Below are positions 16,373-25,516 of a DNA stretch of 62,419 nucleotides, one piece after another (positions within the stretch are counted from its first letter, which is position 1; each line of letters starts with the position of its first letter). Source of the stretch: Candidatus Calditenuis fumarioli (GTDB lineage: Archaea; Thermoproteota; Nitrososphaeria_A; Caldarchaeales; Calditenuaceae); contig JANVYR010000001.1 of NCBI GenBank assembly GCA_030059665.1, positions 769,668-832,086 of the forward strand, written 5' to 3'. A model generated the notes under the pieces. It was not told the DNA's origin, made no database searches, and worked only from the letters and a program-made list of their open reading frames with translations. The position numbers were made by a program, and so were the translations under genes.

Positions 16373-17093
16373 CGCGCATCACCCTCCGGAGCTCCCTGAC
16401 CAGGCCGTCGAGCGAGTGCTCCTCAGCAACTGCCATCACCTCCAGTCCATGTTCCCTAGCGGCCGCCGAGGTAACCGGTCCAATGCAGATCGCCGGCCTC
16501 GGTTCGCAGCCTTGTAGCTCGCAGAGCGTCCGGTAAGCCCTGGCAGCGCTCGGAGAGCCCAGAAGGACGACCGAGTGATCCCTCGGCAGCTCCACGTCCT
16601 CTCTCACCCTGACCGAATAGGCCCTAACCTGCACGACGCTCCTAGCGCCTCTCCTCAGCAAGGCTGAAACGAGCTCGTCGCTTGCAAGGGCGGATCTGAA
16701 GGCTATCACCGATGTGCCCTCGACGTCAGGCAGTTCCTCGGCTAGAGCGGAGACCGTGTACCTCTTCGGGACGAAAACCTCACCGTCCCAGATCGCCCTT
16801 AAGGCTTCGGCGCTCGCTGGCCCGACGGCCCCGACGCGTCTCAGACCGTCAAGCGGTCTCCTCAGCCCCACACGATCGGCGACGAGCGAGATCGACCGCA
16901 CGGCGTTTACGCTGGTGAATATCCCCCAGTCGTATTCGCGTATCGATCTGAGTGATTCGGCAACCACATTGAAGTTCGTTTCCTCTACTAACGCGTCGAG
17001 TGCTGTAAACGGGATCCCGATTCTGTTGAGGACCGAACCGGCTCTCCTGCAGAACCCTTCCGTTCCGACGACCAGGACGTTAATAGCCCGCAT
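16365..17093 (-). CDS. hemD: Uroporphyrinogen-III synthase
   Basis: 242 residues, with ATG at 17093 overlapping the hemC stop (ATGA). The family is poorly conserved, but the two-domain layout is clear: DWGIFTSVNAVRSI in domain one, VGPASAEALR at the hinge, HSVVLLGSPSAARAYRTL in domain two, and ICIGPVTSAAAREHGLEVMAVAEEHSLDGLV at the end (family motif IGPxTAxxxxxxG). It closes hydroxymethylbilane with inversion of ring D. Its position between hemC and hemB removes doubt. Confidence 0.92.
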   Translation of the reverse strand: MRAINVLVVGTEGFCRRAGSVLNRIGIPFTALDALVEETNFNVVAESLRSIREYDWGIFTSVNAVRSISLVADRVGLRRPLDGLRRVGAVGPASAEALRAIWDGEVFVPKRYTVSALAEELPDVEGTSVIAFRSALASDELVSALLRRGARSVVQVRAYSVRVREDVELPRDHSVVLLGSPSAARAYRTLCELQGCEPRPAICIGPVTSAAAREHGLEVMAVAEEHSLDGLVRELRRVMRVA

Positions 17094-17977
17094 CAGCCCC
17101 CACCACTCATCTCCTTCACGATTCGATCGATCAGGCGGTCAACCGAGTCCAGAGGTCCCTCGACGTTCGACCTCCTGAGCCCTCTATCGCCGGTGCTCAC
17201 CGCAACGATCCTGATGCGACCGTCAGCCACCATTGCGTTGACTCCGACTGGGACCCTGCAGCCTCCGCCGAGCAGTCGGGCGACCCTCCGCTCGACCTCC
17301 ACCTCGAGCCTAGCCTTTCTGTCCTCTATGGTGCCGAAGAGCTCGACCAACTCGGCGTTCTCGGCGAGGCACTCCACTGCTATCGCTCCCTGACCCGGTG
17401 CTGGAACGAGGCGATCCACATCGAAGACCTCCGATGCCAGATGGTCGAGTCCCAGACGCTTGAGCGCAGCATACGAGATCACCGCGGCATCGCATGCGCT
17501 GTGCTCCAGAACCTTCCTGACCCTCGTGTCGACGTTCCCCCTCAACTCGACTATCTCGACGTCTGGCCTCAGCTCCCTCAACTGCACCGCTCGCCTCTCG
17601 CTTGACGTCCCTACCTTTGCACCGCTCCTCAGCTCGTGAAGCGACCTCCTGTCCCTCGAGACTAGGGCGTCGCGCGGGTCGTCCCGCAGGGGCACCGACG
17701 CGAGGACCAGTCCATCGGGCCCCTCCAGCGGAAGGTCCTTCAGGCTGTGCACCGCGGCGTCTATCTCGCCGTCGAGGCACTTCTGCTGCAGCGTCCTGAC
17801 GAAGGCCCCCTTCCCCCAGCTCCCAGGACGCGTCGGCTGGTCCTCATCCCCCTCCGCCACCACCTTCACGATCTCTACATCGACGTCGGGATGTCTGCCC
17901 TGTAGCAAACGGGCAACCGTCTCCGCCTGCATCACGGCCAGCCTGCTCCTCCTCGTTCCCAGCCTTACGCTCCTCAC
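17093..17977 (-). CDS. hemC: Hydroxymethylbilane synthase (porphobilinogen deaminase)
   Basis: 294 residues from a GTG at 17977 overlapping the hemA stop (GTGA). The N-terminal LGTRRSRLAVMQ, the HSLKDLP motif near residue 80 with active-site residues, PAPGQGAIAVE, and the cofactor cysteine in LLGGGCRVPVG are all present. The cysteine anchors the dipyrromethane cofactor. It polymerises four porphobilinogens into hydroxymethylbilane for HemD, encoded next. Confidence 0.96.
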   Translation of the reverse strand: MRSVRLGTRRSRLAVMQAETVARLLQGRHPDVDVEIVKVVAEGDEDQPTRPGSWGKGAFVRTLQQKCLDGEIDAAVHSLKDLPLEGPDGLVLASVPLRDDPRDALVSRDRRSLHELRSGAKVGTSSERRAVQLRELRPDVEIVELRGNVDTRVRKVLEHSACDAAVISYAALKRLGLDHLASEVFDVDRLVPAPGQGAIAVECLAENAELVELFGTIEDRKARLEVEVERRVARLLGGGCRVPVGVNAMVADGRIRIVAVSTGDRGLRRSNVEGPLDSVDRLIDRIVKEMSGGG

Positions 17978-19224
17978 TGCCGGACACGCCCCGCTGCTAG
18001 GACCACCTCGAGGCCGTGGGGCGAGGCAGACGCATCAGTCACGTCACCGTTCTCGGGAATCGCCCTGATGTTCTCGGTGAGGTCGTGCAGAAGCCTGTTG
18101 GCGAGCCGCTCCAGCGCCTTCCGGAGGACGCCTTCAGGGCCGAGCCCTCGGCCCAACATGGTCATCGCGGTTGCGAGCTCCTCCTCGATCGCGCTCGCCG
18201 CCTTGGACCTGATGAGGCGTACCGTCTCCTCGGCCGAGATCCTCTCGGAGAGCCACTCGAGCGACTCCTCCACGGCCCCCTTTATCACCGATCGGGCGAC
18301 CAGCAGCTCGCGTTCCGATATCCTGAACCGCTTTTCCGCAATCTCGGCCACGTCGTCCACGTTCATGTAATTTCCGCAGGCGTCGCGTACCTGAGATGGG
18401 TCGAGGGAGCGCGGGAAGGAGAGGTCCACGACGACTTCGGGACGCTTCCCCTCGATGACCCTCCTCAGCACGTCCCCGGCCACTGGTCCCTTAGTCGCCG
18501 AAACGACGGCATCGAAACCACCTTTCCCCAGATCGTCCAGTCGGTCCCAATGTACGGTGAATATGTGACCTACATCCCAATCGAGCTCCCTTCTGCGGGT
18601 CAACGCGTAGAGCCTGATGTCCCTGCCGGAGGACCGCAGTGACCTCGCGACGTCGATCGCCATGCTCCCTGAGCCCACCAACAGGACCCTTGAGCCGTCG
18701 CTCAGGAACTCCGAAACCAGCTCGCCGGTGAACGTGCCGAGCGACCTGTAAGGGACATCCAGAACGTTCCTTATCCTTCTGCCGACGGAGGAGGCCAGCC
18801 TGAGGAGTTCCCGCAGGACCGACGAGTACTTGCCCTCCCCGTACACCTCCGCGTTCTCCACCTGGTCGGCGATCTGCGGTTCGAAGGGCACCGCTGACTC
18901 GAGCCCCGAGGCGACCGAAAGCAGATGCTCGAGCGCGGAACGGCCCAGGTGAACGTAGTGCCCCTCTGTCTCCTTGAACGGGGAGGCGCCGTATTCCCCC
19001 TCCGACGGCAGCAGCGCGACCATCTCGATCCTGTGGCAGGTCTTCACCAGTGCGATCGAACGGGCCCGTACGGTCCTGAACGCTTCCCCTCCCGCGACTG
19101 CCCTGCTCAACTCGGTGTACAACACCTCCCGGGTTTGGATGGAGGCCGTTTTGTAATTGACACCAATTATACCCAGCAGCACCTTGTGATTTTCCTTGTG
19201 ATTTTCACCAAATGTTGCGCGCAT
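17974..19224 (-). CDS. hemA: Glutamyl-tRNA reductase
   Basis: 416 residues from the ATG at 19224; a TTG nine bases upstream is possible, but the TATA box predicts a start site near 19229, leaving a five-base leader. IIGVNYKTAS opens the catalytic domain, and the nucleophilic cysteine lies in VKTCHRIE. The NADPH domain has LLVGSGSMAIDVARSL, followed by the dimerisation helices. It reduces glutamyl-tRNA to glutamate-1-semialdehyde and is the first gene of the heme operon, so the promoter here probably controls the whole pathway. The unusual N-terminus GENHKENHK is a small asparagine/histidine repeat. Confidence 0.95.
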   Translation of the reverse strand: MRATFGENHKENHKVLLGIIGVNYKTASIQTREVLYTELSRAVAGGEAFRTVRARSIALVKTCHRIEMVALLPSEGEYGASPFKETEGHYVHLGRSALEHLLSVASGLESAVPFEPQIADQVENAEVYGEGKYSSVLRELLRLASSVGRRIRNVLDVPYRSLGTFTGELVSEFLSDGSRVLLVGSGSMAIDVARSLRSSGRDIRLYALTRRRELDWDVGHIFTVHWDRLDDLGKGGFDAVVSATKGPVAGDVLRRVIEGKRPEVVVDLSFPRSLDPSQVRDACGNYMNVDDVAEIAEKRFRISERELLVARSVIKGAVEESLEWLSERISAEETVRLIRSKAASAIEEELATAMTMLGRGLGPEGVLRKALERLANRLLHDLTENIRAIPENGDVTDASASPHGLEVVLAAGRVRQ

Positions 19225-19250
19225 TTTTGTCAAAAAAATGAAACTGGTCC

Positions 19251-19260
19251 TTTATATAAA
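19251..19260 (-). promoter_or_regulatory. TATA box of the heme operon
   Basis: TTTATATAAA is the strongest TATA box seen in the window. It is centred about 31 bases from the hemA ATG at 19224, and the A-rich sequence on its upstream (high-coordinate) side is compatible with a BRE. It is symmetric, but the nearest plus-strand start is about 240 bases away, so it belongs to hemA. Confidence 0.75.
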
Positions 19261-19432
19261 ATTTCCTCGGCAACGCCTGGACTACCGTGAGCGCAGATGG
19301 AAACCCAAAGAGGTCGCGTCCCTGCTCGGAGCCATGCGAAGTGACTAGGCGGAGATCGCACCGCCATTCGAGTGAGGGTTCGATGCTCGCGCTCTGAACG
19401 CCTGTTGGGAACGGGCCACGTCGAGAGTCCCC

Positions 19433-19454
19433 GGCATCCCATCGATGGGGTGCC
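19433..19454. promoter_or_regulatory. 22-bp imperfect palindrome, possible operator
   Basis: GGCATCCCATCGATGGGGTGCC is an inverted repeat with a single mismatched pair. It lies in the 277-base divergent region between hemA and the dipeptidase gene, roughly 50 bases upstream of the dipeptidase start. It may be an operator, or a hairpin if transcribed. No regulator is encoded next to it. Confidence 0.4.
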
Positions 19455-19501
19455 ATCTTTACCATAGCAAACCTTTTGGTCCGTGACGACGGACTCGAAA
19501 T

Positions 19502-20557
19502 GTGATGCCGCCACTCGTTGACCTCCACGAGGACATATCGCTCTACTACGTGACGCAGGGAGCTGGGCTCAGGTTCGGCGTGGCGGACTTCGGGATCGAT
19601 CTGGAGGGGAGGCACTGCGACATACCCAAGTACGAGAGGAGCAACACGAGGCTCGTCTTCGCCGCGATAGCGCCGCTGACGCCGACCATCTCTCCAAAGC
19701 GCGTCGAGAGGCTCACGAGCTTGTATGGGGCGCCCTTCGGAGGTTACAGGGTCAGGGCACCCCTCTCGGCAGCGCTGGAGCACATCACCGTCTACAGGAA
19801 CCTGTTCAGGATGCACGGCGACAGGCTCTTCCCCGTCAGGACCCTCTGGGACCTGGAGAGGGTAGAGCGCGGTCAGGGCATAGGCCTGTTGCTCGCACTG
19901 GAGGGCGCCGAGCCGCTGGAGGACGTGGAGGACCTCGAGCTGCTCTACGACCTGGGCCTGAGGTCGCTGCAGCTGACGTGGAACTTCGACAACAGGTACG
20001 GTGCCTCGTGCATGTCGAGGAAGGACTACGGCCTCACGGGCGACGGTGAGGAGCTGATAGCGCTCTGCAACAGGCTCGGCGTGATCGTGGACCTAGCCCA
20101 TGCCAGCAAGAGGACGACGCTCGAGGTGATCGAGGCATCGAGGCTGCCGGTCATCGTCAGCCACGCCAACTTCAGGACCGTCAGGGATCATCCTAGGAAC
20201 GTCGACGACGAGCAGCTCGAGGCACTCAACAGGAACCGCGGCGTGGTGGGAGTAACGTTCATACCGCCCACGATATCGGATCACCCCTCGGTGGAGGCGC
20301 TGGCAGATCACATAGTGTATGCTTGCGAGCGATTCGGGCCTCAGCTGGTGGCGATCGGGACGGATTACTTCGGGCTGCTCAACATGGTCGAGCCGAGGGG
20401 GCTCGAGGAGGTCTCGAGGATTGGGAACCTCTGGCGGGAGCTGGAACGGAGAGGCCTTGGGGAGCGGGAGATCCGGATGATCGCTTACGAGAACGCGATG
20501 CGGGTCATCAGGGAGAACGCCGCCAGGTGGAGGCTCAGCTCGCTCGCGTCGACCTGA
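19502..20557 (+). CDS. Membrane dipeptidase-like (peptidase M19) amidohydrolase
   Basis: 351 residues from a GTG at 19502, with an ATG directly after at 19505. Metal-binding motifs of the renal dipeptidase family are visible: VDLHEDI at the start, LALEGAEPL near 133, LTWNFDNRYGAS near 158, DLAHAS near 196, VSHANFR near 218 and AIGTDYFG near 280. Members hydrolyse dipeptides, D-amino acid dipeptides or related amides with two zinc ions. No signal peptide is present, so it is cytoplasmic despite the family name. GTDY replaces the more usual GSDFDG, so the substrate may differ. Confidence 0.85.
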   Translation: MMPPLVDLHEDISLYYVTQGAGLRFGVADFGIDLEGRHCDIPKYERSNTRLVFAAIAPLTPTISPKRVERLTSLYGAPFGGYRVRAPLSAALEHITVYRNLFRMHGDRLFPVRTLWDLERVERGQGIGLLLALEGAEPLEDVEDLELLYDLGLRSLQLTWNFDNRYGASCMSRKDYGLTGDGEELIALCNRLGVIVDLAHASKRTTLEVIEASRLPVIVSHANFRTVRDHPRNVDDEQLEALNRNRGVVGVTFIPPTISDHPSVEALADHIVYACERFGPQLVAIGTDYFGLLNMVEPRGLEEVSRIGNLWRELERRGLGEREIRMIAYENAMRVIRENAARWRLSSLAST

Positions 20558-20629
20558 GGGGCCCTCATTTCACGCGGAGGTATGAAGGAACGGGGTTAAC
20601 GTTATTGACGGGAAGGGAGCTGCTGGTGA

Positions 20630-20704
20630 GGGGCCGTAGTCTAGCATGGAGTGGACGCCCGGCTTGGGCCCGGGAGGTCGTGGGTTCAAATCCCACCGGC
20701 CCCA
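20630..20704 (+). tRNA. tRNA-Pro (anticodon TGG)
   Basis: The acceptor stem GGGGCCG pairs with CGGCCCC. The D arm is GTCT...GGAC. The anticodon arm CCCGG-CTTGGGC-CCGGG gives anticodon TGG, proline. The T arm is GTGGG-TTCAAAT-CCCAC and the discriminator base is A. The gene is 75 bases, has no intron, and CCA is not encoded (the sequence continues CAC). It lies between the dipeptidase gene and the convergent mptD. Confidence 0.95.
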
Positions 20705-20730
20705 CACCCGGTTGGATGACGTAGACCCCC

Positions 20731-21150
20731 TCACCGACCTGATCTCCTTCCGCCTTCGCGAACCTCAACTATCCTCATGAGCGGGTACCTCAACCCCTTG
20801 ACGTAGCCGAGCCTCGCCCTCACCGCACAGCCGGCATACTCCACGACGACCTCAGCCGATATGTCGCGCTGACCGATCTCGCCGTAGGAGTAGGGGCCGC
20901 GGCCGCGCCTGACCGACCTGATCCTCACCCTCACGCTCCTCCTGAACGGCTGCGCCAGCACCGACGAAGCCACCCCCCTTGCCAGCTCCTCCCTCCCTCT
21001 GCTGGTCCTCGGCATGGGAAGCCCCACCAGCGAGTGGTAGATCGTGGCCAGCGCAATTCCCGCCTCGAAAGCCGCCCTCTCCCTCGGCGTGACGCCCTTT
21101 GCGAAGTACCTCGCAGCCGGGTCTTTGAGGGTCCTCCCCACGACGCCCAC
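20731..21150 (-). CDS. mptD: Archaeal dihydroneopterin aldolase
   Basis: 139 residues from a GTG at 21150, which lies one promoter length from a TATAAT-like box (about 21174-21180). It matches the archaeal MptD family (DUF372): TPRERAAFEAGIALATIYHS followed by GLPMPR near the middle, where the glutamate and histidine-bearing helix forms the active site. It cleaves dihydroneopterin to hydroxymethyl-dihydropterin and glycolaldehyde in tetrahydromethanopterin or folate synthesis. The C-terminus is Arg/Gly-rich. Confidence 0.85.
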   Translation of the reverse strand: MGVVGRTLKDPAARYFAKGVTPRERAAFEAGIALATIYHSLVGLPMPRTSRGREELARGVASSVLAQPFRRSVRVRIRSVRRGRGPYSYGEIGQRDISAEVVVEYAGCAVRARLGYVKGLRYPLMRIVEVREGGRRSGR

Positions 21151-21186
21151 GGAACAGGGCCAGAAGACGTTGAGATTATAGTTGTC

Positions 21187-21669
21187 TCAGAGCTTCGCGA
21201 GGAACCTCTCCCACTCCTCCTCGTCGTCGATCTCGTCCTCGAGGAGCTCCTCGAAGAGCTCGTGAGTTACCACGTCGGTGTTCCTGTACTTCTCGACCAT
21301 CTCGTTGTAGAACCTGATGGCGCACTGCTCAGCCCTCAGCACGTCCTCGATCACCTTCCTCAGGTCTGTCGGGTCCTCTGGCGGGGCTATGTAGCCGCAC
21401 CTCGACGTAGTGAGGAGCTTGGAGAAGTCCATCACAGGCCTCCCTCCCAGCTGGATGATCCTCTGAGCCAGCTTCTCCGCGTGCTTCAGCTCGTCCATCG
21501 ACTGCTTGAGGAGGACGGGCCTGAGCGTGTCGGCGTCTATCCCCCTGATCCACTGGGCAGCGAGCCAGTACTGGTAGTGGGCGAGCCACTCGTCCGCATA
21601 GGCCTGGAGCAGGTCCTTCAGGACCTCGTTCACGTCGACCTTCAGGATTTCCCTCGCTGTCCTGCCCAT
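21187..21669 (-). CDS. Dps-like ferritin (DPSL/thioferritin type)
   Basis: 160 residues from the ATG at 21669, which fits a TATA-like GTATTT at 21693-21698. The four-helix bundle carries di-iron ligands in ADEWLAHYQYW, DELKHAEKLAQ, AEQCAIRFYNE and EDEIDDEEEWE. Two cysteines, in TTSRCGY and AEQC, match the paired cysteines that mark archaeal DPSL thioferritins. Such proteins form 12-mers that detoxify peroxide and store iron. It has its own promoter and is not in an operon. Confidence 0.85.
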   Translation of the reverse strand: MGRTAREILKVDVNEVLKDLLQAYADEWLAHYQYWLAAQWIRGIDADTLRPVLLKQSMDELKHAEKLAQRIIQLGGRPVMDFSKLLTTSRCGYIAPPEDPTDLRKVIEDVLRAEQCAIRFYNEMVEKYRNTDVVTHELFEELLEDEIDDEEEWERFLAKL

Positions 21670-21803
21670 TGCGGTCAACAATTCGGCTTCCGGTATTTCT
21701 GTCTTGCCAGAGGGGTCTCCGACGGGGTTGTTCGGTGACGGACGAGGCCCAAAAAGCTGCGGGTCGAGGCGTTGTCAGGTCTAAGACGTAAGCGACGACG
21801 TAC

Positions 21804-24104
21804 TTGGAGGACTCGGGATTGCTGCCTCCGTACGTCGACCATCTGAGGCGTCTCACCGGCGCCGGTTACAGGTGCGTCGTCTACGTCGCGAAGACTCAGA
21901 ACTGGTCAGGGGTGCTCAGCGAGGTGGTCTCAACGTATCTGTCCATCCGAGGAAAGGACCGCAGGTTCCTGCTCGCGGTCCGGGATCCGGGTGACGATTC
22001 GGCCCAGACCATCAGGGGCGTCCTCGAGTCGCACGGCGTCCCCTATTCCGTCGTCAACTACGAGGATTGCGAGAAGGCGCTGGGGAGCACGTGGGATTCG
22101 CTCGTCATGGACATCTCATACCAGTTCAGGCCGAACGATCTCGGCATATTGGTCGAGGTCGTCAGGGGAGGCGGGGTCGTGATCGTTGTGGGGCCTCCCA
22201 TCGAGGGCCTTGAATACTGGGTCACCGATTTCCACAAAAAGAGCGTCGTCCCTCCCTTCGGGATCGGGGAGCTTCGGAGGCGTTTCGAGAAAAGGATGCT
22301 GGAGATGAGCATCGGTCGTCGCGGCTTGATCTATCTGGCCGATCGGGTCGAGTTGCCACAGATCCCCGGAGACGTCGATCTGATGAAACCGGTTCCGAGG
22401 AGGCCCTATCCAGAGGTCACGGGTCAGAGGTTCCGAAAGGAGTTGTACGAGATGTGCGCCACCTGGGAGCAGGCCGAGCTGCTGAGGGCCTTCGAGGACC
22501 TCGTTGCGCGAAAGAGGTGGGCCTTCGTGCTGAAGGCTAACCGGGGGAGGGGGAAGTCGGCGGCCATCGGCATCCTCGCTGCGGCCTTGATGTCGGATCG
22601 GAGGTTGAGGAAGAGGTTCAGGAGGATCCTCGTGACCGCACCCCACCCCGACAACGCGAGGACGCTCTTCGAGTTCGCGGTCAAAGGGCTCGAGAGGCTC
22701 GGAATCAGGTTCTTCGTAACTGAGAGGAACGGGTCCATCGTCGAGGTCCGCTGCGGCCCCTCCTCCCTGTACTACGTCAGCCCTTACATCGCGGTCAACA
22801 GGCACGCGAACCTCGTGATCGTCGACGAGGCCGCATCCGTTCCCGTGCCCATACTGATCGGTCTGGCGAAGCGCGCACGTAGGGCGATCTACTCCTCGAC
22901 CGTCCACGGATACGAGGGGGCTGGGAGGGGCTTCGTCGTGAGGTTCCTCTCGAGGCTGAGGCGCGAGTTCAGGGAGTCGCTGGTGGAGTTCGAGATGTCC
23001 GAGCCCATAAGGTACCCTCCGGGAGACCCCGTGGAGGAGTGGCTCTACGACGTCCTCCTGCTCAACGCGGAGCCACCGGAGATATCGGACGACCAGATCG
23101 GTCCGGAGAACTGCAGCTACGTCAAGCTCGAGAGGGACGTCCTTTTCTCGAGAGGGGGCGAGAGCGTCCTCCGGCAGCTGGTGGGCCTCCTGGTTCTCAC
23201 CCACTACAGGAACAGACCCAACGACATAGCCCTTCTGGGAAACGCACCTCACCACTTCGTGAGGGCCCTGATGCTCCCCGATGGCAGGGTCGTCAACGCC
23301 ATGCACCTGTGCTACGAGGGCTTCCTGGACGACGAGCTGATCGCGGCCATCGAGACGATGGAGAAGGGTCACATGATACCTGCGGTCGTCACAAGGTACT
23401 ATCCGCCCCTCCGCGGGTTCGGAAGGCTCAAGGGCATCAGGGTGGTAAGGATCGCCACGCATCCGGCATTGTGGGGCCGGGGCCTGGGGTCATATGCGGT
23501 CCAGAGGCTCGTCGAGGAGGCAAGGGAGATGGGGATGGACTGGGTGGGTTCGGGCTTCGGTGCCACCCCACAGCTCCTCAGGTTCTGGCTCAGGAACGGC
23601 TTCCTTCCCATAGCGATAGGGCCGTACAGGAACAGGGTCTCGGGCGAGTTCAGCGTCCTGGTCGTTCGACCCTTGACCGAGGAGGCAACGACGTTCGTGA
23701 CGGAGCTCAGCAGGGAGTTCAGGTTGAGGCTCGTGACCGGCCTCTCGGATCCGTACTTCGACCTGGACCTCGAGACCGCCTGGCTCCTCCTCAGGAACGG
23801 ATTGGGCCGAAGGGAGAGGGCCGAGCTGAGGGGGTTCCAGAGGGAGAGGCTGGAGAACTACCTGCGCGGGTACCTCAACTACGAGGGCGCAGCGGACGGG
23901 GTAAGGGCCCTTGCGGAGGCCCACTTCCTCACGGCGAGCGACCAGAGGCTCGAGCTGAGCGAGCTGGAGGAGAAGCTGTTGCTGGCCAAGACCCTCCAGG
24001 GTAGGCGCTGGGACCAGGTCTCCGCACTGCTGAGGGTCAAGGCGCGCGAGCTGATGGAGCTGATGCGCGACGTGACCAGTAGGCTTTACGGGCACTACGC
24101 TTGA
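21804..24104 (+). CDS. tmcA: tRNA(Met) cytidine acetyltransferase
   Basis: 766 residues. The only start after an in-frame TAA at 21789 is the TTG at 21804. The order is an N-terminal DUF1726 domain, a RecD-type helicase domain with Walker A NRGRGKSAAIGI near residue 245 and Walker B VIVDEAA near 340, then a GNAT acetyltransferase domain with HPALWGRGLGSYA and GATPQLLRFWLRNGFLP, and a helical C-terminal tRNA-binding part. It makes N4-acetylcytidine with acetyl-CoA and ATP; in thermophilic archaea relatives also acetylate rRNA. Length matches the family. Confidence 0.95.
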   Translation: MEDSGLLPPYVDHLRRLTGAGYRCVVYVAKTQNWSGVLSEVVSTYLSIRGKDRRFLLAVRDPGDDSAQTIRGVLESHGVPYSVVNYEDCEKALGSTWDSLVMDISYQFRPNDLGILVEVVRGGGVVIVVGPPIEGLEYWVTDFHKKSVVPPFGIGELRRRFEKRMLEMSIGRRGLIYLADRVELPQIPGDVDLMKPVPRRPYPEVTGQRFRKELYEMCATWEQAELLRAFEDLVARKRWAFVLKANRGRGKSAAIGILAAALMSDRRLRKRFRRILVTAPHPDNARTLFEFAVKGLERLGIRFFVTERNGSIVEVRCGPSSLYYVSPYIAVNRHANLVIVDEAASVPVPILIGLAKRARRAIYSSTVHGYEGAGRGFVVRFLSRLRREFRESLVEFEMSEPIRYPPGDPVEEWLYDVLLLNAEPPEISDDQIGPENCSYVKLERDVLFSRGGESVLRQLVGLLVLTHYRNRPNDIALLGNAPHHFVRALMLPDGRVVNAMHLCYEGFLDDELIAAIETMEKGHMIPAVVTRYYPPLRGFGRLKGIRVVRIATHPALWGRGLGSYAVQRLVEEAREMGMDWVGSGFGATPQLLRFWLRNGFLPIAIGPYRNRVSGEFSVLVVRPLTEEATTFVTELSREFRLRLVTGLSDPYFDLDLETAWLLLRNGLGRRERAELRGFQRERLENYLRGYLNYEGAADGVRALAEAHFLTASDQRLELSELEEKLLLAKTLQGRRWDQVSALLRVKARELMELMRDVTSRLYGHYA

Positions 24105-24155
24105 CGATCGCGTGATCCGAAACGGCGTCGTGGACCGGGCTAGGACTGAGACGTC

Positions 24156-24710
24156 CTAAAGCGGCTCGGGCACGAACTCGTCTATCCTCAGGGCTCTGAT
24201 CCCCGACTGCCCGCTCCGCTCCTCCGGGCTTCGTTTCACGTCCCCGACCCTGTAAACGTAGAAGGTGTGATATCGGTAGCTCGTGTCGGACCAGATCCTC
24301 AGGACCTCCCTTGGCGTCCATCCCCTGATCTTGTAACCGTGGGTGATCACGACCGCGTCGCGTCCCGCGGTCAGAAGCGCCGGCTTCAGGACCTCCAAAG
24401 CTTCGGTGGTGAGGTACGCGTAGACGAAGTCCACGCCGTTGAGGTCGACGTACCGGGCGTCCCCCTCCACGAAGGCGACGTTCCTCAGACCCATCGACCT
24501 GCTGATCCTCAAGGAGTGCTCGACGAGCCTACCGTTGACCTCGACGCCCACAGCTCTCGCGCCGAAGTGCCTGGCCGCAGCTATCGGCACTCTGCCGTCA
24601 CCGCTCCCCAGATCGACGAGGACCCTGTCCCTCTCGAGGCCTGCCTCGCCGAGGGCCTTTACGACGACGTCCAGAGGGGACGGAACGAAGGGGTTCAGCC
24701 TCCGTCCCAT
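24156..24710 (-). CDS. aKMT-like class I SAM-dependent methyltransferase (protein lysine)
   Basis: 184 residues, ATG at 24710, one promoter length from a CTTTTTA box at 24738-24744. FVPSPLDVV precedes SAM motif I VLVDLGSGDGRV; GVEVN is motif II. YLTTEALEVLKP and THGYKIRGW match the crenarchaeal lysine methyltransferase aKMT (YVPTP, DLGCGDGRI, FLLTNVNEMLKP, SHEFEIRGWNP). aKMT methylates many cellular proteins. A C-terminal extension of about 25 residues is unique to this copy. Confidence 0.75.
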   Translation of the reverse strand: MGRRLNPFVPSPLDVVVKALGEAGLERDRVLVDLGSGDGRVPIAAARHFGARAVGVEVNGRLVEHSLRISRSMGLRNVAFVEGDARYVDLNGVDFVYAYLTTEALEVLKPALLTAGRDAVVITHGYKIRGWTPREVLRIWSDTSYRYHTFYVYRVGDVKRSPEERSGQSGIRALRIDEFVPEPL

Positions 24711-24777
24711 TCCCGCAGGTCACCGTCGGCACCACGGTAAAAAGCTCAGACGAGACGACCGGCAGAGAAGCGGTCCC

Positions 24778-25422
24778 TCAGGGGTTGCGCCTGAGCAGCG
24801 GTGTGATCGTGACGTACCTCCGGATGGAGGGCAGAGCCCTCAGGACCGCGCCGTAGACGGCCATAGCCGGGATGACGCTGACGAAGACGTGGATCGCGTT
24901 GAAGACGCCGTTGAGCGTGGTCATCAAGAGCGCCAACGTGAGCTCTCCCTGAACCGAGATACCGACGCGCTGAAGGGCCCTGCTCCCGAAGGGGAGGTAG
25001 ACGTTGGGGAGGAGCACGTAGTACAGCAGGAAGGTGACGAGCGACATGACCAGCGTCCTCGAGGCGACCGCGCCGACCAGACCCCACCAGATCGATCCCC
25101 TGCTCAACCGGATCCCGAGGAAGAGGCCGAGGAGCGTCGAGAGGACCGCGATCAGCTTCATCGTCTCGCCCACCCCGGGCACCAGGGCACCTCCGTTCAC
25201 GATCAGCCCGTACCAGTGAGCAAGGGATGTGACCAGTCCCCCAATCGGCCCGAAGATCAGGAAGGAGAGGACGTCGAATATCTCGGCCGCGTCGAACCTG
25301 AGGAACGGCAGCAACGGGAACGGTGTGCTAAGCCTCGCTATCCCCGCAGCTATCGCAGCACCTCCCAGCGAAGCAACACCGGCTGTCCAGAGCGACCTTG
25401 GCATGCGGTCGCTTCCGGCCAT
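24778..25422 (-). CDS. RibU-like ECF transporter S-component (1)
   Basis: 214 residues from the ATG at 25422, which sits 27 bases from a TAAATAC box; a TTG at 25440 is less likely. Six membrane helices are predicted. PFLRFDAAEIFDVLSFLIFG and PIGGLVTSLAHW are the substrate-domain hallmark of RibU-type S-components (in relatives, a PFLK.DLAE.P stretch before a GP.AG turn). S-components bind a vitamin or cofactor precursor and need an EcfT/EcfA module, which is not in this window. A paralogue lies at 25931 beyond an ArsR-type regulator. Confidence 0.75.
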   Translation of the reverse strand: MAGSDRMPRSLWTAGVASLGGAAIAAGIARLSTPFPLLPFLRFDAAEIFDVLSFLIFGPIGGLVTSLAHWYGLIVNGGALVPGVGETMKLIAVLSTLLGLFLGIRLSRGSIWWGLVGAVASRTLVMSLVTFLLYYVLLPNVYLPFGSRALQRVGISVQGELTLALLMTTLNGVFNAIHVFVSVIPAMAVYGAVLRALPSIRRYVTITPLLRRNP

Positions 25423-25445
25423 CTCACGCCAACTTTCCAAATGAC

Positions 25446-25452
25446 GTATTTA
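25446..25452 (-). promoter_or_regulatory. TATA box of S-component 1
   Basis: TAAATAC on the minus strand, centred 27 bases from the ATG at 25422; predicts a leaderless transcript. Confidence 0.6.
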
Positions 25453-25516
25453 GGACTTGTCAATGACTTGGCTGAATTGTGGTTTGAAAATCACATTTCT
25501 GCTAAGTTGTGGACGC

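Noticed and set aside
20630..20704. tRNA-Pro as an integration (att) site
   Set aside because: No partial duplicate of the tRNA 3' end, integrase or mobile genes were seen nearby.
22116..23462. 448-codon minus-strand frame opposite tmcA
   Set aside because: Shadow frame; low-complexity product, no domain.
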